Shown one piece after another: positions 59,955 to 64,000 of a stretch of DNA of 64,000 nucleotides; position 1 is the first letter of the stretch, and each line of letters opens with the position of its first letter. The DNA is from RGIG4608 sp045643885 (GTDB lineage Bacteria; Bacillota; Clostridia; Oscillospirales; CAG-272). Location: positions 1 to 64,000 of the forward strand of contig JAZRFY010000003.1 of NCBI GenBank assembly GCA_045643885.1, given 5' to 3'. Position numbers and translations under genes: made by a program. The notes under the pieces were generated by a model that was given only the letters and a program-made list of their open reading frames with translations, ran no database searches and was not told where the DNA came from.

Positions 59955-60797
59955 ATGTATATAATTGGTAATAAAAAAATAAAGATTCAAATTAGTGAAA
60001 TTGGCGCTGAAGTTAGAACTGTAATATATAACGGAAAAGAACGCGCTTGGCAGAACGAAACAGGCGAGTGGTCGGGATGTGCAATATTGCTTTTCCCATT
60101 CGCAGGATTTAACCGTCTTATTTATGACGGAGTTGATTTCGGTGTTCAAAAGCACGGATTTTGCCGAAACGAAGAATTTGAGCTTGTAGAGAAGGGGGAT
60201 GATTATATCACCTTCGTTCTCAAGGCAAACGAGAGAACTAAGGCAGTTTATCCATATATTTTCGAATTTTTTGTAAAATATGTCATTATTGACAGTGGCT
60301 ACAGTGTGTGTTATACTATAATAAATAGTGATAATAGAGAAATTCCCTTTGCTTGCGGTGGACACGAGTCCTTCACGCTTGATAATGAGGTTGAAAACTA
60401 CTATGTCGAATTTGAAAAGGACGAAAGCTTTGATTTTCTTGTTCACAATGCAGGCGGTATGCTCACGGGTGAAAAAATAAATCATGGAGTGGGAAAAATT
60501 CTTTCTCTTGAAAAGGAATTTACCGACGATAGCGCAACTGTTATTCTTGGCAATATCAATTCAAGAAAAGCAGGTCTTTATCACAAGGAAACAAAGGAGA
60601 AGGTTGTTGAAATTACCTTTGACGGGTTTTCAAATCTTCTTTTGTGGCATCCCCATGGTTCCAAAATGCTTTGTATTGAGCCTTGGCAGTGCCTCCCATC
60701 CTATGCTGATGAGATAAAAGAATTTAAAGAGAGAGAGGGCGTGATCACTCTTTCTTCAAAGCGAGAGATCGCATTTACAAGAACGGTCACATACTAA
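59955..60797 (+). CDS. Aldose 1-epimerase family protein (LacX-like)
   Basis: The 280-aa galactose-mutarotase-fold protein interconverts sugar anomers. It shows ISEIGAEVRTVIYNGKERAWQ at the start, ILFPFAGFNRL-like CAILLFPFAGFNR, KHGFCRNEEFEL, CGGHESFTLDN (active-site His) and LLLWHPHGSKMLCIEPWQCLPSYAD (Glu base). The sequence is closer to the LacX/YeaD branch than to classical GalM. It starts 2 nt after galE. The 114-nt gap after it contains an AT-rich stem (about 60808-60828) and no terminator, and leads to the ATPase gene. Confidence 0.87.
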   Translation: MYIIGNKKIKIQISEIGAEVRTVIYNGKERAWQNETGEWSGCAILLFPFAGFNRLIYDGVDFGVQKHGFCRNEEFELVEKGDDYITFVLKANERTKAVYPYIFEFFVKYVIIDSGYSVCYTIINSDNREIPFACGGHESFTLDNEVENYYVEFEKDESFDFLVHNAGGMLTGEKINHGVGKILSLEKEFTDDSATVILGNINSRKAGLYHKETKEKVVEITFDGFSNLLLWHPHGSKMLCIEPWQCLPSYADEIKEFKEREGVITLSSKREIAFTRTVTY

Positions 60798-60911
60798 ATC
60801 AGTTAAATATATATTTTATATATTTAAAAATATATCGCGTTTGAGGAAAACCGATGGGGCATTTTTTAGCCACCGAATATATCGGCCAAAAGAACGCAAA
60901 AGGAGAAAAAT

Positions 60912-62138
60912 ATGTCAACAGTAACACTTAAGCACGTGTACAAGGTGTACGAAAACACCGAGAAGAAGGTTGTTAATCAGAAGCCCGCGGTTTCTGACTT
61001 CTGTATGGAGATTCAGGACAAGGAATTCATCGTATTCGTAGGTCCTTCCGGTTGTGGTAAGTCAACAACTCTTAGTATGATCGCAGGTCCTGAAGAAATT
61101 TCTGACGGTGAGATCTGGATTGACGATACTATCGTTAACGATATCGCACCCAAGGACAGAGATATCGCGATGGTATTCCAGAACTATGCTCTTTACCCCC
61201 ATATGACCGTTTACGATAATATGGCGTTCGGTCTTAAGCTTCGTAAGATAGCTGACGTAAAGAGAGATAAGGCTGGTAACCCCATTCTTGACGAAAACGG
61301 AAATACAATTCCCGTTATGAGAAAGTATACAAAGAAGGAGATCGACGATAAGGTTCAGGCAGCGGCAAAGATTCTTGCTATCGAAGAGTACCTTAAGAGA
61401 AAGCCCAAGGCTTTGTCCGGTGGTCAGAGACAGAGAGTTGCTCTTGGTAGAACGATCGTTAGAAATCCCAAGGTATTCCTTCTTGACGAACCTCTTTCCA
61501 ACCTTGACGCAAAGCTTCGTGCAACAATGAGAAGTGAAATTATCAAGCTTCACGATCAGCTTGGTGCAACATTTATTTACGTAACTCACGACCAGGTTGA
61601 GGCTATGACAATGGGTACAAGAATCGTTGTAATGAAGGACGGCTTCGTACAGCAGATCGGTGCACCTCAGGAGCTTTACGATTATCCCATCAACACATTC
61701 GTTGCAGGATTTATCGGCACACCTCAGATGAACTTCTTTGAAGGTCACATTACTCCCGACGGTAAGATCACATTTGCCAACAACCAGACAATCCAGCTTT
61801 CCAAGGATGCTTTTGCAAGCTTTGATGAAAAGAAGATCGGAACAGGTCTTGATATCATCCTTGGCGTTCGTCCCGGTGATCTTAAGGTTCTTGATGCAGA
61901 GAACGACACAACTGTTAGTGCAAGAGTTGAAGTTATCGAGGCTCTCGGTAACGAAACTATCATTTACGCTAACCTTGATAAGAATGCTGAAGGCTCCATC
62001 GAAAAGAGCCCCACAAGCATTGTAGCTGCCGCAAAGCTTAAGAAGAATCCCGAAAGAAAGAGCGAGATTATCCTTGGCATCGACGAAGAGGCTATTCACC
62101 TCTTTGACAAGGCTACTGAAATCAGCATCAGAAAGTAA
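60912..62138 (+). CDS. msmX: ABC transporter ATP-binding protein, MsmX/UgpC-like
   Basis: The 408-aa ATPase has Walker A GPSGCGKSTT (about 44-53), the Q-loop VFQNYALYPHMTV, signature LSGGQRQRVALGRTIVRNP, Walker B VFLLDEPLSNLDAKLR, and the switch His in YVTHDQVEAMT. The C-terminal TOBE region (about 270-408) is of the sugar-ABC type. It energises CUT1 importers and may serve more than one, as MsmX does. An insert around residues 118-138 (DKAGNPILDENGNTI) lengthens the helical domain. It is the last gene of the locus and is followed by a strong terminator. Codon bias is high. Confidence 0.92.
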   Translation: MSTVTLKHVYKVYENTEKKVVNQKPAVSDFCMEIQDKEFIVFVGPSGCGKSTTLSMIAGPEEISDGEIWIDDTIVNDIAPKDRDIAMVFQNYALYPHMTVYDNMAFGLKLRKIADVKRDKAGNPILDENGNTIPVMRKYTKKEIDDKVQAAAKILAIEEYLKRKPKALSGGQRQRVALGRTIVRNPKVFLLDEPLSNLDAKLRATMRSEIIKLHDQLGATFIYVTHDQVEAMTMGTRIVVMKDGFVQQIGAPQELYDYPINTFVAGFIGTPQMNFFEGHITPDGKITFANNQTIQLSKDAFASFDEKKIGTGLDIILGVRPGDLKVLDAENDTTVSARVEVIEALGNETIIYANLDKNAEGSIEKSPTSIVAAAKLKKNPERKSEIILGIDEEAIHLFDKATEISIRK

Positions 62139-62150
62139 TTTGATACATAA

Positions 62151-62185
62151 AAGCTCCGTGGAGGATATCCACGGAGCTGCTTTTA
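62151..62185 (+). terminator. Terminator of the glycan locus
   Basis: AGCTCCGTGGA (62152-62162) and TCCACGGAGCT (62168-62178) form an 11-bp stem, followed by GCTTTTAT. It ends the msmX transcript. Confidence 0.85.
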
Positions 62186-62216
62186 TAAAAGAAAGCCCCT
62201 CGTATCTGAGGGGCTT
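62186..62216 (-). terminator. Terminator of mgtE (minus strand)
   Basis: AAGCCCCTC and GAGGGGCTT pair around a short loop (62193-62216). Read on the minus strand, TCTTTTAT follows. It lies 12 nt after the mgtE stop. Confidence 0.8.
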
Positions 62217-62227
62217 GATTTGTAAGA

Positions 62228-63598
62228 TCAAATTGAGAGTATTGCAGTAGCCATTGCAAAATAGATAAGAAGTGATACTGCGTCAACGATGGTGGTGATG
62301 AAGGGACTTGCCATAACTGCAGGGTCAAGACCAAGCTTTTTAGCTGCAACGGGAAGAACGCATCCAACTATTTTTGCAACTACAACCGTTGCAAGAAGAG
62401 TTAAGGAAACCACAAGGTTTTCCATGGGCAAAACGCCGTTTCCAAAGAGAATATTGTCAACAACGATAATCTTGATGAAATTGCAAATTGACAAAATCAC
62501 ACCACAAAGAATGGCAACTCTAAGCTCCTTCCAGATGATTGCCCAGATGTCACCGTTTTCTATCTCACCGATGGCAAGACCACGGATAACAGTAACTGAT
62601 GATTGAGCACCCGAGTTACCACCCGTACCCATGAGCATGGGGATGAATGCGATAAGAACGGGAATTTGAGCAAGCTTGTCCTCAAAGCCTGCGATTATCT
62701 GACCTGTAAACGTTGCTGAGAGCATCAAAAGGAGCAACCACGGGATTCTGGTCTTCCAAATTTCAAACACGCCAGCGCGCATATAAGGCTTGTCAGAGGG
62801 CACGATAGCTGCCATCTTTTCGATATCCTCGGTAGCCTCCTCTTCGATAACGTCGATAGCGTCGTCGACGGTAACGATGCCGACAAGACGGTTTTCCTTG
62901 TCAACGATGGGAAGGGCAAGCATATCGTATTTCTGAATCATTGCAACAACGTCCTCTTGGTGATCAAGAGTGTTGGCGCAAAGGATGTCGGTTTCCATTA
63001 TGTCACCAATGAGTGAATCGGGAGTTGCGAAAATGAGGTCCTTAAGAGAAACGATACCCTCAAGAACGCGAGATTCGTTGGTAACGTAGGCTACGTAAAC
63101 TGTTTCCTTGTCATAACCCTTGCGACGAATATTTTCTATTGCCTGAGATACCGTCATTTCCTTATGAAGGTCGATAAACTCAGCTGTCATAACGCTTCCT
63201 GCACTATCCTCGGGATAGGAGAGGAACTTATTTATAAGGTTTCTTGTTTCGGGACGGGAGAGCTTTAAAATGCGCTTTACCATGATAGCAGGGAGCTCTT
63301 CAAGAATGTCAACGGCGTCGTCGACAAAGAGGTCCTCGATAATCATAGTGATTTCGGCGTCACTCATTCTGTTGATAATGGATTCCTGCATTTCAAGATC
63401 CATAAATGAGAAGATGCCTGCTGCTGCGTCCTTTTTGAGCATTCTGAAGGCACTAAGCACCATATCGTCGGGAAGGGACATTAAATATTCGGCCGCGTCG
63501 ATATCGTTAAGCTCATCAATTTCGTGCATAAACGCCGAGTATTTTTTCTCTTGCAGCAAAGAATTTAAACGTTCAAAAATTTCATCTCTGTCTTCCAT
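62228..63598 (-). CDS. mgtE: Magnesium transporter MgtE
   Basis: The 456-aa Mg2+ channel has the N-terminal MgtE_N superhelix (about 1-130; AAEYLMSLPDDMVLSAFRML), two CBS domains (about 133-255; VLEGIVSLKDLIFATPDSL, RLVGIVTVDDAIDVIEEEATED) and a C-terminal pore domain of about five transmembrane helices (about 285-455). The pore region contains FIPMLMGTGGNSGAQSSVTVIRGLA, with the selectivity segment GNSGAQ. AAGGAGGG precedes the ATG. It is monocistronic with its own promoter and a short leader, so no Mg2+ riboswitch fits. Confidence 0.96.
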   Translation of the reverse strand: MEDRDEIFERLNSLLQEKKYSAFMHEIDELNDIDAAEYLMSLPDDMVLSAFRMLKKDAAAGIFSFMDLEMQESIINRMSDAEITMIIEDLFVDDAVDILEELPAIMVKRILKLSRPETRNLINKFLSYPEDSAGSVMTAEFIDLHKEMTVSQAIENIRRKGYDKETVYVAYVTNESRVLEGIVSLKDLIFATPDSLIGDIMETDILCANTLDHQEDVVAMIQKYDMLALPIVDKENRLVGIVTVDDAIDVIEEEATEDIEKMAAIVPSDKPYMRAGVFEIWKTRIPWLLLLMLSATFTGQIIAGFEDKLAQIPVLIAFIPMLMGTGGNSGAQSSVTVIRGLAIGEIENGDIWAIIWKELRVAILCGVILSICNFIKIIVVDNILFGNGVLPMENLVVSLTLLATVVVAKIVGCVLPVAAKKLGLDPAVMASPFITTIVDAVSLLIYFAMATAILSI

Positions 63599-63634
63599 TT
63601 ACAATCCCTCCTTAATTTTCGATAATACAGTATT

Positions 63635-63663
63635 ATTTTACTCCTTTATAGCATTAAAGTCAA
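63635..63663 (-). promoter_or_regulatory. SigA promoter of mgtE
   Basis: Minus strand: TTGACT (63658-63663), 17 nt, TAAAAT (63635-63640). The leader to the ATG is only about 30 nt. Confidence 0.8.
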
Positions 63664-63704
63664 CAATAAATATTTTATTTTTTTGAAAAAATGCAAAAAA
63701 AGAC

Positions 63705-63733
63705 TTGATTTTTTGATCCTCTTGTGTTACAAT
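63705..63733 (+). promoter_or_regulatory. Promoter of tRNA-Leu
   Basis: TTGATT (63705-63710), 17 nt, TACAAT (63728-63733). It begins 15 nt before the tRNA and diverges from the mgtE promoter. Confidence 0.8.
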
Positions 63734-63747
63734 ATCATTTGTTAAGC

Positions 63748-63834
63748 GCCGGTGTGATGGAATTGGCAGACGTGCTGGACTCAAAATCCAGTGGTAGCGA
63801 TACCGTATCGGTTCGACCCCGATCACCGGCACCA
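63748..63834 (+). tRNA. tRNA-Leu (CAA anticodon)
   Basis: The acceptor stem GCCGGTG pairs with CACCGGC, followed by A and an encoded CCA. The anticodon stem-loop CTGGA-CTCAAAA-TCCAG gives anticodon CAA, reading UUG. The long variable arm (about 63790-63808) and the T-arm GGTTCGACCC identify a class II tRNA, Leu. Length is 87 nt. Confidence 0.95.
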
Positions 63835-63835
63835 T

Positions 63836-63873
63836 AAAAGAGCAGTTTTACTGCTCTTTTTTTGTTTTTATAT
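63836..63873 (+). terminator. Terminator of tRNA-Leu
   Basis: AAAAGAGCAGT and ACTGCTCTTTT form an 11-bp stem with loop TTT, followed by TTTGTTTTT. Confidence 0.88.
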
Positions 63874-63932
63874 CAATAAAACGTTTAATACATGTGGCAA
63901 ATTTGAAAACGCAGATATGCCTTAAACTTTGC

Positions 63933-63961
63933 TTGACAAAACATATACCTGGGTATATAAT
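63933..63961 (+). promoter_or_regulatory. Strong promoter with an embedded inverted-repeat operator
   Basis: TTGACA (63933-63938), 17 nt, TATAAT (63956-63961). The spacer and the start of the -10 hold a perfect inverted repeat, ATATACC-TG-GGTATAT (63943-63958). That placement is typical of a repressor operator, and the ATACC...GGTAT form resembles CsoR/CstR-family sites. The transcribed gene lies beyond the window. Confidence 0.75.
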
Positions 63962-64000
63962 AAAGGTGGAAATTATACGATAACGAACGATAATACAAAT

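Noticed and set aside
61062..62231. 389-codon minus-strand frame opposite msmX
   Set aside because: It is a shadow of the ATPase gene produced by biased codon use. It overlaps the msmX terminator and has no recognisable motif.
63599..63634. Mg2+ riboswitch (M-box) upstream of mgtE
   Set aside because: The leader predicted from the promoter is only about 30 nt, far too short for an M-box.
1..64000. Prophage, plasmid or transposon island
   Set aside because: No integrase, transposase, portal, terminase or conjugation gene is visible; only the small inverted-repeat cassette at the left end hints at mobility.

Overview
The window reads as a chromosomal segment from a low-to-mid GC, endospore-forming Clostridia member, most like an uncultured gut Oscillospirales or Christensenellales lineage. 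The grounds are a large Bacillus-type SRP RNA just upstream of dnaX, a dnaG-sigA pair, WhiA, a PdaA-type spore cortex deacetylase, spore-type peptidoglycan-binding proteins, LplABC-type sugar transport with an MsmX-type ATPase, and strong AGGAGG ribosome binding sites. Vegetative promoters are easy to see: at least eight TTGNNN-17-TANAAT pairs with an exact 17-nt spacer.

Region 1 (1-30,060) is mostly housekeeping. It opens with a GNAT acetyltransferase gene bracketed by diverged inverted repeats. Then come dnaG-sigA, convergent clpC, a three-gene minus-strand cluster of signal-less peptidoglycan-binding/SpoIID-like proteins, SRP RNA, dnaX-ybaB-recR (dnaX carries a candidate -1 frameshift signal), a two-component system with an intramembrane-type kinase, pdaA, a minus-strand run coaE-slt-M18 peptidase-prfA-tsaC-topoisomerase A-small membrane protein, and HAD-murB-whiA-dnaE on the plus strand. 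A 51-aa hydrophobic ORF lies between whiA and dnaE.

Region 2 (30,120-62,190) is the accessory part and the most interesting: about 31 kb, almost entirely co-oriented, beginning with an RpiR/SIS regulator. It holds a GH38 alpha-mannosidase, NanE, a DUF4127 protein, three GHL10 (DigH/YngK-like) putative glycosidases (one cytoplasmic, two secreted), a repeat-rich cysteine-rich lipoprotein, a secreted NAGPA-type phosphodiester glycosidase, an LplABC-like importer, two ROK-type proteins, an FAD-dependent oxidoreductase, NagA, a NahK-like kinase, GalE, an aldose-1-epimerase and an MsmX ATPase. Together these describe extracellular breakdown, import and cytoplasmic processing of an N-acetylhexosamine-containing and probably phosphodiester-linked glycan. 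There is NanE but no NanA or sialidase. That makes a ManNAc/GlcNAc-1-phosphate polymer (for example a teichoic-acid linkage unit or phosphoglycan) a more attractive substrate than sialic acid. This is inference.

The secreted proteins of region 2 share two undescribed-looking features: a C-terminal hydrophobic/basic tail ending in a short FFK-LFG-like or similar segment (on two GHL10 proteins and, more loosely, the NAGPA protein), and a recurring module of about 115-140 residues that seems common to the N-terminus of one GHL10 protein and the lipoprotein.

Region 3 (62,190-64,000) has mgtE on the minus strand, tRNA-Leu(CAA) with its own promoter and terminator, and at the right edge a strong promoter whose spacer holds a perfect inverted repeat reminiscent of a CsoR-family operator. 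Its gene lies outside the window.
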